In this document: positions 8,098 to 16,681 of the stretch, piece by piece
Layout of the letters: each line of letters opens with the position of its first letter
Position numbering within the stretch: position 1 is the stretch's first letter
DNA from: UBA1672 sp050633645
GTDB lineage: Bacteria; Pseudomonadota; Alphaproteobacteria; Micavibrionales; Micavibrionaceae
Direction: 5' to 3'
NCBI GenBank assembly: GCA_050633645.1
Contig: JBOEGX010000002.1
Coordinates: forward strand, 620,001-684,000
DNA: 64,000 bases
Position numbers and translations under genes: made by a program
The notes under the pieces: generated by a model
The model's database searches: none
The model's input: the letters and a program-made list of their open reading frames with translations, nothing else
What the model was told of the DNA's origin: nothing

Positions 8098-8569
8098 AAT
8101 ATTTTAAGACCTTATAAAAATTAAATTTTTGTTTATTTAGAATGAAAATCTCGAAACGAGCACACACCCGCATATACTATATTTTTATTCTGAACTTTCA
8201 AGAGGTTTTAACGAATGCATCCCTATGATGCAATGTTATTTTGATGGGGCACACAGTTTTTTTGCTATATTAGATTTCAGTCACTTACAGCATAAGCCGC
8301 GCCCATTGCGGGTTTTACGTAATAATTGAGCGAGTGTGCACTTGAATTATTAAAATATCCTTAATATTTTGTTGTTTTTTTTTGATAAAAATGCGATAAC
8401 TTGCCGAAATTACATGAAAATGTGACGTGGTTGAGCTTTCTGGTCCTGGATATTGTTGGTTTTCATAACCGCGAATATTGAGAATCGGATATTTTAGAAC
8501 ATTTACCAAATTCACGTTTTCGAATTTATTGATCGCAAAACAGTTATTGAAAATATAGGAATATTTAAA
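8098..8569. promoter_or_regulatory. Divergent control region between tpsB and tpsA
   Basis: 472 bases with no convincing gene; short open frames here lack coding character. It must hold the promoters of both divergent TPS genes. It is very AT-rich around 8340-8400 with a T8 run. I see AGGAA eight bases before the tpsA ATG, but no clear pair of -35/-10 hexamers and no obvious operator repeats. Confidence 0.5.
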
Positions 8570-11500
8570 ATGCGCATGAACATGAAGACCAAAGGTAAAA
8601 TGAAATTTACGAATACTAAAAAAGCAATGCTCTCAACGACCGCGTTGGTTGCGGTGGCTTTGATGGTTTCATCTCCCGCGCATGCTGATCCTGCAAATTC
8701 ATGGGATTATGACACGGTTCTTGGCGGTAACGTCGGTAAAGATACGTCAATCGCGGGTATAACGGATATCACGGTAAATGACGGTAATGGTTATGTTGCA
8801 GGTAACGCAGATATTTATTCAGGACACACTGTGAACGTCATCGGCGATAACGGCGCAACATTTGCCTATAATGATAATCGCGCAAATATCCAGTCGACTT
8901 TGGACGGTAATCTGAATTCAAACATGAATGTCGTCATAATTGATAAAGATGGTTTGTTCTTCACGAATAACGCCGTGGTTGATGTAAATGGTATCATCGC
9001 GACGACAGGATCTGTCGGTGTTGCAGATGTAATGGACGGTGGTAGCTTAACCATCAATGATGTTGATCAGGGCGACGCCATTATCATCGATGGTCAAATA
9101 ACCGTGGCCAATGCCGGTTTGGCGGCGTTTGTTTCTCCGTTTATTACAAATAATGGTGTGATCAAGGCAAAGGCGGGGACAGCGGTATTAGCCGCTGGTC
9201 AGGTTGTAACATTGGATATGTATGGCGATGGCTTGGTTGAGGTCACAGTGGATGGTGAACTTGCGGACGCATTAATTGACAATAAAGGCGATATCAAGGC
9301 GGCAGGTGGTGTCGTAAATATCACGGCGAAAGCGGCGAAGAATACAGTCGACAGCCTTATTAATAATGACGGTGTTATCACCGCATCTTCTGCAACTGTA
9401 TCGGGTGGTAAGATCATCTTAAATGGTGGTGACCATGGTACTGTGGCGAATAACGGTAAAATTCGTACAAATGCTGGCGGGTCAATTGAAATTTCAGGTG
9501 AGCGTTTTGCACAAGGAAATGCCCCTGTTCCAGGTGTGAAGCCAGCCGTTAATTCTAAAGGTGGTGATGTTAATATCGCAACAACTGGCGATGTCACAAT
9601 TACGAAGGGTGCGGTTAAGGCTGGTGGTGGCAATATCACCATTGAAAATGGTGGCACGTTCACTTCACGTGTAAACGCGGTGAAAACATCAGGCACGGGC
9701 ACAATCACGCTGACACAGAATGAAGGCGGACAGATCCAAAATGCAATCGATGCAATCGATAATACTGGCACAGGCGAGAACACGGTAAATGTCGGCGCAG
9801 GTACATATAACGAGGCCGTAATAGCAGATGTAGAAAATCTTAACCTTAAGGGTGCAAACGCAGGCACGCACGGCAATGACGCCCGCGGCGCGGAAAGCAT
9901 TATCATCCCGAACTCACCAGGTGTTTATATAACGTCAGATAATGTAACAGTTGACGGTTTTGAAATTGTTGGTGGTGACAGTGGTGTATTCGTAGACGGG
10001 GCAGATAACGCAACAATCGTAAACAACAACATCCACGATCAATATTCAGATGCTGCAACGGGCTCCAGTTATGGTGGTTTCGCAACAGGTGACGGTGTTT
10101 TTGTTCGAAATTCAGATGGAACACGTATTGATGGCAATAAAATTTACGGCATGAACGATGATGGGATTAATGCTGCTTACGTTACCGATATTACAATCAC
10201 CAACAACCATATAATTGACTCTGGTGAAGGTGATGAAGGGATAGCTGTTTCATTTTCGGGTGGAGCAACTGTGATTGACGGTAATGTTGTTAAAGGCGCC
10301 CGTCGTGATGGTATTCAACTTTACGCAGTAATAGGTGATGCAAGTGTAACGGACAACACAATCATAATGTCAGGCAATGATGGCGTGAGCATTATAGGCA
10401 GCAACGGCGCTGAGGTTTCTGGTAACAGAATTTTATCTGCAAAAGATGATGGAATTGACGTGTCTGGTAGCCATGGAGCTGTGGTTCATGGCAATGTAGT
10501 GTCCATTGTTGGTGATAATGGTATAGAGCTATCAAATAGTTCTTTTGCTAACATTACCGATAACACAGTGACGACCGCCACTAATAATGGGATAGATGTT
10601 GATAATGCCTCTTTCGTTGATATTACGGGTAATGCCATTTTATTTGCAGAGAATGACGGTATCCATGTAGAAGGCGGTTATGCTGCGGACATCAAAGGAA
10701 ATATCGTAACTATCGCTGGTGATGACGGTATTGATGTAGATGGCAGTACCGCTGCCGATATTAATGGGAATATAATTCTTGGTTCTGACGACAACGGTAT
10801 CGAAGTATCTGATAGCGCAAGCGTTGATGTGAACGAGAATACTGTATCAAGTGTTGGTAATGACGCAATTAAAGTGTCTGGCAGCTCGTTCGCAGATATC
10901 ATTGGAAACACACTATTCTCAATAGATGATGATGGTGTTGATGTAGATGGAAGCTATGGCGTTGATATTAAAGAAAATAAAATCAGCTTCACTGATGGAA
11001 ATGGTATAGAGCTTTCCAACAGCAACAAAGCAGACGTTAATGATAACATTGTTAAATTTGTTGATGGAAATGGTATCGAAGTTTCAAACAGCGATAATCT
11101 TGAGCTTCGTCGTAATAAAGTATCATTTACAGGTGATGACGGTATCGATTTGAACAATGTTGATGGTGCAGATGTAGATGAAAACTCTGTTTACCGCGCT
11201 GGCGATGATGGTATTGATATCGATGGTGGATCAGACATTATAATCAGCCGTAACACGATCAGAAAATCGTATGAGGATGGCGTAAGCGTTTATGGTGCAG
11301 ATGATGTGGTTATTCATCACAACGCAATCACAAAATCAGGACGTGATGGCGTGAATGTTCAAAGAGGTGATGATATTGAGATTTCAAAAAACCTCATCAC
11401 TTTCGCAAAAGGTGACGGCATTGATGTCGGTAGAAGCAACGGTACGAAGATTCACAATAATGGAATTTTCTTTTCTGGAGATAATGGAATAGAGCTCTCT

Positions 11501-13558
11501 GATAGTGCTGGGTCTGATATTACAAACAACGTCGTTTCTGCAACAGGAAATAATGGTATCGATATAGATGAATCATCCTTCGTTGATGTTATCGGTAACA
11601 TCGTTTCTGCAACAGAGAATGACGGTATCCATGTGGAAGACAGCTTTGCCGCAGATATCAAGTACAACGCAGTAGGCTTGGCAGGTGATGACGGCATTGA
11701 TGTAGACGGGAGCGCATCTGCGGATATTAAAGGTAATATAGTAACGCGCGTTGATGGAAACGGTATCGAAGTTTCAAATAGCGCCTTTGCAGAAATTAAT
11801 AAAAATATTGTGAAGGTCGCGGGTCGTGATGCAATCAACGTATCAAGAAGCCGGTTTGCGGACATAAAGGGTAATATATTATCCTTTGCAAAGTATGATG
11901 GTATTGATGTTGATAGAAGCTATGGTGTTGACATCAAAGGCAATAAAATCGCCTTTACTGGCGATAACGGTATCGAAGTTTCAAACAGTGATAGAGCCGA
12001 TGTTAACTATAACAAAATCGCCTTTACTGGCGGCAACGGTATCGAAGTTTCAAACAGCGATAACCTTGAAGTTCGTCTTAATAAAGTATTATTTACAGGT
12101 GATGACGGGATCGATTTGAACAATGTCGATGGTGCAGATGTTGACAGAAACTTTGTTTTCCGCGCTGGCGATGATGGTATAGATGTGGACGGCGGTTCTG
12201 ACATCAATATTGATACGAATACAATTATACGAGCATCTGAAGATGGTGTAAGCGTTTACGGCGCTAGTGATGTGAGTGTATATAACAACACAATCATGAA
12301 GTCAGGACGTGATGGCGTGAATGTTCAGTATTCTGGCTTTGTCGAGATTGATGAGAACACAATCACTGAATCAGAAGATGATGGCGTTGATATTTATGCG
12401 ACATCATATGCGCTTGTGACAAATAACGACATCTCTGACTCTGGTGATGACGGTATTCACATCGCAAGTGACGGTTATTATCCTGCATTCTTTGGTGAAG
12501 GTCAGCAGCGATCAAAAATTAGATTCTCTGGTTCTTCCGCAGGAATAGAAGGCAACGAGATTGAAAACTCAGGCGGTGATGGTATACAGATTGTAGATCT
12601 TTCTGTAGTTGGGGCCATTGATAACATTGTAGGCAATAGTGGTGAGCACGGCCTGTATGTTTCAGGGGCAATGAATGGCTATGTTCAGGTGCAGGGAAAT
12701 GACTTCACTGATAATGGTAATGAAGAATTCGCACAGGCACGTTTCGAAAGCGGTGATATTGACTTTAGTGATTTAACAAATCCAAATACCTTCACGAAAA
12801 CAACGCCTGGAACGGGCGTCGCGATGCAGTTTGATGATATTAGTGCAGGATTTGATAGCCCGAGTGATGACTTCCCAACGGATGAGGTTTTTACGGTTAA
12901 ATCAAAGCGACAGCTTCCGTTCGGCACAGGTCTTCGTATCGTGAATGAAACATTGGGTTCAACTGAATTTACTGGCTATACTGGTGCGGGTAACTTCTAT
13001 GTACGCCTTGAAAATGGTTCAATTCTTGATCCGATTACAAATGCACCAATCGAAATCAACGGATTGAATGCATCATTTGATGGTATCATTCCAGGCAGCT
13101 TTGCAGGAAATACGCTCCCGATTGAAACACTTCAATTCTTAGAAGATCGTATTTTCGATGCAGATGATACAACGCTTAATGGCCGTGGTCAGATTTTCGT
13201 TGGATTTGCACAAACAATTAACGGCCCGACAAACTTCCAAGACTTTTTGCCTGAATTGCAAAACGGTCAGGGCTTAACAAATTCCGCAAGCGTAACAATC
13301 ACGAGCTTGCCATCTATCGGTAACTTCGGTGGTGGCGGTGCAGCTGGCTTGAATAATATCGCACCAGCAGCAGGCGGCGAAGGTCAAAATCCTGCTGATA
13401 TTGAACCAGCGGCTGGCGGTGAAGAAAGCCAATCATCTGTGACATGTCTTGGTGATGCGGTGAATTCACTTGATGGTGGCGCTGTGACTTATAATTTCGG
13501 TGGCTCTCTTGAAGACAGCATCGCTGGCGCATCTGGGTGTCAATCAGGCGCGATTTAG
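8570..13558 (+). CDS. TpsA-type secreted beta-helix exoprotein with 23-residue repeats
   Basis: 1662 residues. Signal peptide about 1-39 ending in SPAHA. Residues ~45-330 form a TPS secretion domain of the filamentous-haemagglutinin type: DKDGLFFTNNAVVDVNGIIATTG is the counterpart of the family N-P/D-NGI motifs. Residues ~455-1320 are right-handed beta-helix rungs of the NosD/pectate-lyase type. Most are exactly 23 residues long with the pattern DDGIDVDGSxxADIxGNxIxxxG. Two blocks of 14 rungs (nt 10514-11479 and 11480-12445) align in register and are a duplication. Residues ~1330-1610 are beta-rich, then a Gly/Ala/Glu linker with two PAAGGE copies. Only two Cys occur in the mature protein, 1626 and 1657. 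It is presumably exported by the divergent TpsB and works as an adhesin or surface fibre. AGGAA eight bases upstream supports the start; an ATG four residues on is equally possible. Confidence 0.88.
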   Translation: MRMNMKTKGKMKFTNTKKAMLSTTALVAVALMVSSPAHADPANSWDYDTVLGGNVGKDTSIAGITDITVNDGNGYVAGNADIYSGHTVNVIGDNGATFAYNDNRANIQSTLDGNLNSNMNVVIIDKDGLFFTNNAVVDVNGIIATTGSVGVADVMDGGSLTINDVDQGDAIIIDGQITVANAGLAAFVSPFITNNGVIKAKAGTAVLAAGQVVTLDMYGDGLVEVTVDGELADALIDNKGDIKAAGGVVNITAKAAKNTVDSLINNDGVITASSATVSGGKIILNGGDHGTVANNGKIRTNAGGSIEISGERFAQGNAPVPGVKPAVNSKGGDVNIATTGDVTITKGAVKAGGGNITIENGGTFTSRVNAVKTSGTGTITLTQNEGGQIQNAIDAIDNTGTGENTVNVGAGTYNEAVIADVENLNLKGANAGTHGNDARGAESIIIPNSPGVYITSDNVTVDGFEIVGGDSGVFVDGADNATIVNNNIHDQYSDAATGSSYGGFATGDGVFVRNSDGTRIDGNKIYGMNDDGINAAYVTDITITNNHIIDSGEGDEGIAVSFSGGATVIDGNVVKGARRDGIQLYAVIGDASVTDNTIIMSGNDGVSIIGSNGAEVSGNRILSAKDDGIDVSGSHGAVVHGNVVSIVGDNGIELSNSSFANITDNTVTTATNNGIDVDNASFVDITGNAILFAENDGIHVEGGYAADIKGNIVTIAGDDGIDVDGSTAADINGNIILGSDDNGIEVSDSASVDVNENTVSSVGNDAIKVSGSSFADIIGNTLFSIDDDGVDVDGSYGVDIKENKISFTDGNGIELSNSNKADVNDNIVKFVDGNGIEVSNSDNLELRRNKVSFTGDDGIDLNNVDGADVDENSVYRAGDDGIDIDGGSDIIISRNTIRKSYEDGVSVYGADDVVIHHNAITKSGRDGVNVQRGDDIEISKNLITFAKGDGIDVGRSNGTKIHNNGIFFSGDNGIELSDSAGSDITNNVVSATGNNGIDIDESSFVDVIGNIVSATENDGIHVEDSFAADIKYNAVGLAGDDGIDVDGSASADIKGNIVTRVDGNGIEVSNSAFAEINKNIVKVAGRDAINVSRSRFADIKGNILSFAKYDGIDVDRSYGVDIKGNKIAFTGDNGIEVSNSDRADVNYNKIAFTGGNGIEVSNSDNLEVRLNKVLFTGDDGIDLNNVDGADVDRNFVFRAGDDGIDVDGGSDINIDTNTIIRASEDGVSVYGASDVSVYNNTIMKSGRDGVNVQYSGFVEIDENTITESEDDGVDIYATSYALVTNNDISDSGDDGIHIASDGYYPAFFGEGQQRSKIRFSGSSAGIEGNEIENSGGDGIQIVDLSVVGAIDNIVGNSGEHGLYVSGAMNGYVQVQGNDFTDNGNEEFAQARFESGDIDFSDLTNPNTFTKTTPGTGVAMQFDDISAGFDSPSDDFPTDEVFTVKSKRQLPFGTGLRIVNETLGSTEFTGYTGAGNFYVRLENGSILDPITNAPIEINGLNASFDGIIPGSFAGNTLPIETLQFLEDRIFDADDTTLNGRGQIFVGFAQTINGPTNFQDFLPELQNGQGLTNSASVTITSLPSIGNFGGGGAAGLNNIAPAAGGEGQNPADIEPAAGGEESQSSVTCLGDAVNSLDGGAVTYNFGGSLEDSIAGASGCQSGAI
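10514..12445 (+). repeat. In-register duplication of 14 beta-helix rungs (2 x 966 bp)
   Basis: Copy A is 10514-11479 and copy B 11480-12445, directly adjacent, each 966 bases = 14 x 69. Rung-by-rung comparison shows matching pairs, for example DDGIDLNNVDGADVDENSVY against DDGIDLNNVDGADVDRNFVF, and EDGVSVYGADDVVIHHN against EDGVSVYGASDVSVYNN. Similarity is highest in rungs 7-12 and fades in rungs 13-14. Confidence 0.9.
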
Positions 13559-13603
13559 AATTTAAGGCTTATTTAAGCTTTATGATATAGTTGTATATGT
13601 GGG

Positions 13604-13641
13604 ATAAAGCTCTGATATTTTATATTGGAGCTTTATTTTTA
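13604..13641 (+). terminator. Rho-independent terminator after tpsA
   Basis: Arms ATAAAGCTC (13604-13612) and GAGCTTTAT (13628-13636), perfect nine base pairs, followed by a T run. It separates tpsA from the next gene. Confidence 0.85.
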
Positions 13642-13724
13642 AAAAACAGGGCTTTGCATGGCTTTGTTTTTCTGTCAAAATACGTCGATTGGTAAAAGAT
13701 CGATAAAATTAGGGTAAGTAAATT

Positions 13725-14345
13725 ATGTATAACGATGGTAATTGGAATGAAGTAGAAGGCGACGAACTTGCGGGGTTCTTGGATCAGATTAACCCTATCG
13801 ATGGTAAGTATCGTACCTCACCGGCAAGCACGCGCGTTGCGTGGCGCACATTGCCTTTTTATGAGACAGTCGCGCTCATCCGTGTTCAAGACCCAAACTG
13901 GGTGAACAAAAAAATGACAATCTATTATCTAACGGATCAGGGCAATCTCTTCCGTTTGAATGGAACATCTCCACCAATCCATGAGGTGAACAACAAGGCG
14001 CCAATTAAAATTAACGAAGAAAATGTGTTGGAATATCTTAAATTTTTCTGTTTCTTCGTGCGCGGCGATGAGGGTCCGTTTTATGTGTCTGAAGATATGA
14101 CAGATCCGAACCTTCCCGAAGATATGGACGCAACAACGAAATCAGTTATTGAAGGCACTATTCGACCCTCTAGTTTCGAAGGTATGAACGAACAAGGCCA
14201 TTTCCTTTGTGATGCGGTTGTTTTCTATTCAAATGCATTATTTATCGCGAATTTTTCGGTACAAAGCAGTGGAATGATCGAAATGTTGAATGACGAACCG
14301 ATTGCAGGCGATTTGAGCACGAAGGTTGATAAGCCTATCGCGTAA
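13725..14345 (+). CDS. Protein of unknown function downstream of tpsA
   Basis: 206 residues; I do not recognise a family. No signal peptide or transmembrane helix, so it is probably cytosolic. It is a mixed alpha/beta soluble protein with several distinctive blocks: TRVAWRTLPFYETVALIRV (41-59), a Leu-Asn-Gly-Thr-Ser-Pro-Pro-Ile block near 85-94, and EYLKFFCFFVRGDEGPFYV near 107-125. AGGGTAAG lies six bases before the ATG, so the gene is genuinely expressed by its look. It follows tpsA on the same strand after a terminator and has its own terminator. Its position hints at a role connected with the TPS locus, but nothing in the sequence proves it. Confidence 0.72.
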   Translation: MYNDGNWNEVEGDELAGFLDQINPIDGKYRTSPASTRVAWRTLPFYETVALIRVQDPNWVNKKMTIYYLTDQGNLFRLNGTSPPIHEVNNKAPIKINEENVLEYLKFFCFFVRGDEGPFYVSEDMTDPNLPEDMDATTKSVIEGTIRPSSFEGMNEQGHFLCDAVVFYSNALFIANFSVQSSGMIEMLNDEPIAGDLSTKVDKPIA

Positions 14346-14376
14346 AAAGTTTAAAAGATGTGGGAATTTTTTGAGA

Positions 14377-14408
14377 AAAAGTCGCAATTTATTTGCGGCT
14401 TTTTTTTG
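14377..14408 (+). terminator. Rho-independent terminator
   Basis: Arms AGTCGCAA (14380-14387) and TTGCGGCT (14393-14400) followed by eight Ts; it closes the 206-residue unknown gene. Confidence 0.88.
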
Positions 14409-14507
14409 ATCTTATAACGCCAAAGGAATTAAGAAGTATCACGCACTCTTGTTTCAATGTGATCAATCAGGTTATATAGGGATCTACAATTAAAATCGGA
14501 TTTGGGA

Positions 14508-15710
14508 ATGAATAAGAACGACGTTCAAACAGATTATGATGTCATTATCGTCGGTGGTGGCTTGGCGGGGTTGTCTTTGTCATGCTTGCTTGGCAAAATT
14601 GACGGCTTGCGTGTGGCGTGTATTGATCGTGATGCCCCAAAAGATCAGCTCGCAAGCGATGAGCGCACAACCGCCATTTCATACGGATCGGCGCAGATTT
14701 TAAAACGCTCTGGCGTATGGGATAAGCTCGAAACCGCTGGCTGCCCGATTGAAAATATTGAGATTTTAGACGGGGACAGTCCATTATTGCTGCAATTCTT
14801 AAGCGCAGAAGTAAAGGGGAAAGCCTTTGGCTGGATTATCTCAAACCACCATATCCGCACAACATTGATGCAGCAAATGAGCGCATTAAAGGCCGTGGAT
14901 CATATCGCCCCCGCCCGTGTCAAAGATTTCGAGATTGAGGAAAATGCCGCCCGCGTCATTTTAGAAGACGGTAAATCTATTTCTGCGAAATTGATCGTGG
15001 GCGCAGATGGGCGTGGCTCATCCGTTCGTGATTTCATGGATGTGCCTGTGCGCGGATGGAATTATCATCAACGCGCCGTTGTATGCTTTATTAATCATGA
15101 AAACCCGCATCATAATAAAGCGGTAGAGCATTTCTGGCCCGAAGGTCCATTTGCTATCCTGCCAATGATTGATGATGAAAGCGGCCATCACCGCTCATCC
15201 CTCGTCTTTACAGAGCATGGCAAAAACCGCAATGGGTTAATGTCATTAAGCGATGATGAGTTTCTAGCAGAGGTACAAAACCGCTTCCCCCAAAGCTATG
15301 GCAATGTCGAGGTGGTCGATAATAAACGCAAAGCCTATCCGCTGTCTTTGACCCACGCCGCGCAATATATCGCCCCGCGCATGGTTTTGGTTGCAGATGC
15401 GGCGCATGGTATCCACCCGATTGCGGGGCAGGGCTTGAATTTAGGCTTCCGCGATCTAGATTGCCTGAGCAAATTAATCGAAAGCGCCACCCAAAATGGA
15501 ACTGATATCGGCGGTGATGACCTGCTCCAAAGCTATCAACGCAAACGCCGCCCTGATAATATGGCAATGGTCGCGGTCACTGATGGGCTTGTACGTTTAT
15601 TTTCTAACGACCTGCCACCTATTAAGGCTTTGCGCCGCCTTGGCCTACGAACAGTATCAAAAGTCGCCCGTGCCAAGAAATTTTTCATGCACCGCGCCAT
15701 GGGAGAGTAG
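14508..15710 (+). CDS. UbiH/UbiF/COQ6-family FAD-dependent hydroxylase
   Basis: 400 residues from the ATG at 14508 (a TTG two codons earlier is possible). These flavoprotein monooxygenases hydroxylate the aromatic ring during ubiquinone synthesis at the inner membrane. Three family fingerprints are present: the FAD/ADP-binding DVIIVGGGLAGLSLSCLLG near residues 12-30, the DG motif LIVGADGRGSSVRD near 160-173, and the GD/NAD-like VLVADAAHGIHPIAGQGLNLGFRD near 290-313. The protein length equals the family norm. Which ring position it modifies (UbiH, UbiI, UbiF or the broader UbiL/UbiM types of Alphaproteobacteria) cannot be told. No other ubi gene is adjacent; the gene precedes rpmH on the same strand. 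Confidence 0.9.
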   Translation: MNKNDVQTDYDVIIVGGGLAGLSLSCLLGKIDGLRVACIDRDAPKDQLASDERTTAISYGSAQILKRSGVWDKLETAGCPIENIEILDGDSPLLLQFLSAEVKGKAFGWIISNHHIRTTLMQQMSALKAVDHIAPARVKDFEIEENAARVILEDGKSISAKLIVGADGRGSSVRDFMDVPVRGWNYHQRAVVCFINHENPHHNKAVEHFWPEGPFAILPMIDDESGHHRSSLVFTEHGKNRNGLMSLSDDEFLAEVQNRFPQSYGNVEVVDNKRKAYPLSLTHAAQYIAPRMVLVADAAHGIHPIAGQGLNLGFRDLDCLSKLIESATQNGTDIGGDDLLQSYQRKRRPDNMAMVAVTDGLVRLFSNDLPPIKALRRLGLRTVSKVARAKKFFMHRAMGE

Positions 15711-15832
15711 TTTTTTAGTTTGACACCACATTCTAAAGACGTTATAAACCCTCATTCTCAGATGAAGAATATAAGAATTCCCGCCTTTTACGATGATAAA
15801 TAACGGGCGACAGTTTAAAGAGGTAATATAAA

Positions 15833-15973
15833 ATGAAACAGAAACGTACATTCCAGCCAAGCCGCATCGTTCGCGCACGTCGCCACGGTTTCCGTTCACG
15901 TATGGCAGACCGCCATGGACGCGCAATTTTGTCACGTCGTCGTGCTAAAGGCCGCGCTAAGCTTAGCGCTTAA
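15833..15973 (+). CDS. rpmH: 50S ribosomal protein L34
   Basis: 46 residues read directly: begins MKQKRTFQPSRIVRARRHGF, then RSRMADRHGRAILSRRRAKG and RAKLSA. This is the complete, highly conserved L34 (KRTFQPS...RKRRHGFR.RM.T..GR.VL..RR.KGR..L). AGAGG lies eight bases before the ATG. It opens the classical rpmH-rnpA-yidD-yidC order. Confidence 0.97.
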   Translation: MKQKRTFQPSRIVRARRHGFRSRMADRHGRAILSRRRAKGRAKLSA

Positions 15974-15984
15974 TAGCCATAATC

Positions 15985-16356
15985 ATGCATACAAATAAGA
16001 AAGAGCTGTCCGCACTAGAAATGCTGACGGCTCGTTCGCATTTTTTGGCTGTGCAGGGCAGCGGGAAGAAATGGGTTTCAAAATCCCTGATCTTGCAAAT
16101 CAAAGAAAATGACCTTGGAATTATCCGAACGGGCTATACCGTAAGCAAAAAAGTCGATAAATCCGCCGTAAAGCGCAACCGCATAAAGCGCCGCCTTCGT
16201 GCCGCCGCTGCCGATGGCCTGACCCGCCACGCAAAAACGGGATATGATTTTGTTCTGGTTGGTCGCCGCGAAACATCCACGAAAGATTATAAAGATATCG
16301 TGAGTGATCTGAAGTGGTGTCTCAAAAAATTAGATGCCGTTGAAAAGAAGGATTGA
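15985..16356 (+). CDS. rnpA: Ribonuclease P protein component
   Basis: 123 residues. The protein cofactor helps the RNase P RNA bind precursor tRNA for 5' processing. The family signature VSKKVDKSAVKRNRIKRRLR (53-72) is intact, containing the RNR box that contacts RNA; the N-terminal half gives the aromatic/hydrophobic cleft (FLAVQGSGKKW). It begins 11 bases after rpmH stops, as is usual. The RNase P RNA itself is not in this window. Confidence 0.95.
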   Translation: MHTNKKELSALEMLTARSHFLAVQGSGKKWVSKSLILQIKENDLGIIRTGYTVSKKVDKSAVKRNRIKRRLRAAAADGLTRHAKTGYDFVLVGRRETSTKDYKDIVSDLKWCLKKLDAVEKKD

Positions 16357-16360
16357 ACCG

Positions 16361-16648
16361 ATGGTAAAGGTTTTTCAAGGGTTTATAAAAATATATAGCT
16401 TTGTGCTCTCTCCCTTATTCGGACGAAATTGCCGCTTTCATCCAACGTGTTCTTGCTATATGAATGAGGCATTAGAACGTCACGGCGTTATCAAAGGCCT
16501 CTATCTTGGAATGCTTCGGATTTTATCTTGTAATCCATGGAATAAGAGAGATTATTACGATCCTGTGCCAAAGCGGTTTGCGTGGCGCGATGTCTTGGGG
16601 TATAAACGCTGCAACGTTGAAACATCGCATGACGATGAAAAAGAATAA
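16361..16648 (+). CDS. yidD: Membrane protein insertion efficiency factor YidD
   Basis: 95 residues from the ATG at 16361; AAGGA lies nine bases upstream within the end of rnpA. An ATG at 16334 inside rnpA would add a basic nine-residue leader that homologues lack. YidD is a small amphipathic inner-membrane protein that helps YidC-dependent insertion. The conserved region is FGRNCRFHPTCSCYMNEALE (about 20-39) with the three Cys, and GVIKGLYLGMLRILSCNPWN follows (family W/G-x-RI-x-RC-x-P). It sits between rnpA and yidC as in most bacteria. Confidence 0.95.
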   Translation: MVKVFQGFIKIYSFVLSPLFGRNCRFHPTCSCYMNEALERHGVIKGLYLGMLRILSCNPWNKRDYYDPVPKRFAWRDVLGYKRCNVETSHDDEKE

Positions 16649-16681
16649 CCATTTGAAATATAATACTTAAAAGGCTTATCC

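Noticed and set aside
8315..8515. 66-residue minus-strand frame in the tps control region
   Set aside because: No ribosome site and poor protein character; treated as non-coding control DNA.
9199..9906. Long open frame on the minus strand inside tpsA
   Set aside because: It is the mirror of the repeat-rich tpsA gene; Pro/Ser/Thr-rich sequence is the expected antisense of the beta-helix codons and no ribosome site is seen.
11452..11865. Minus-strand open frame inside the TpsA repeat region
   Set aside because: Antisense of the 69-base repeats; the same pattern appears at every rung, so it is a composition effect.
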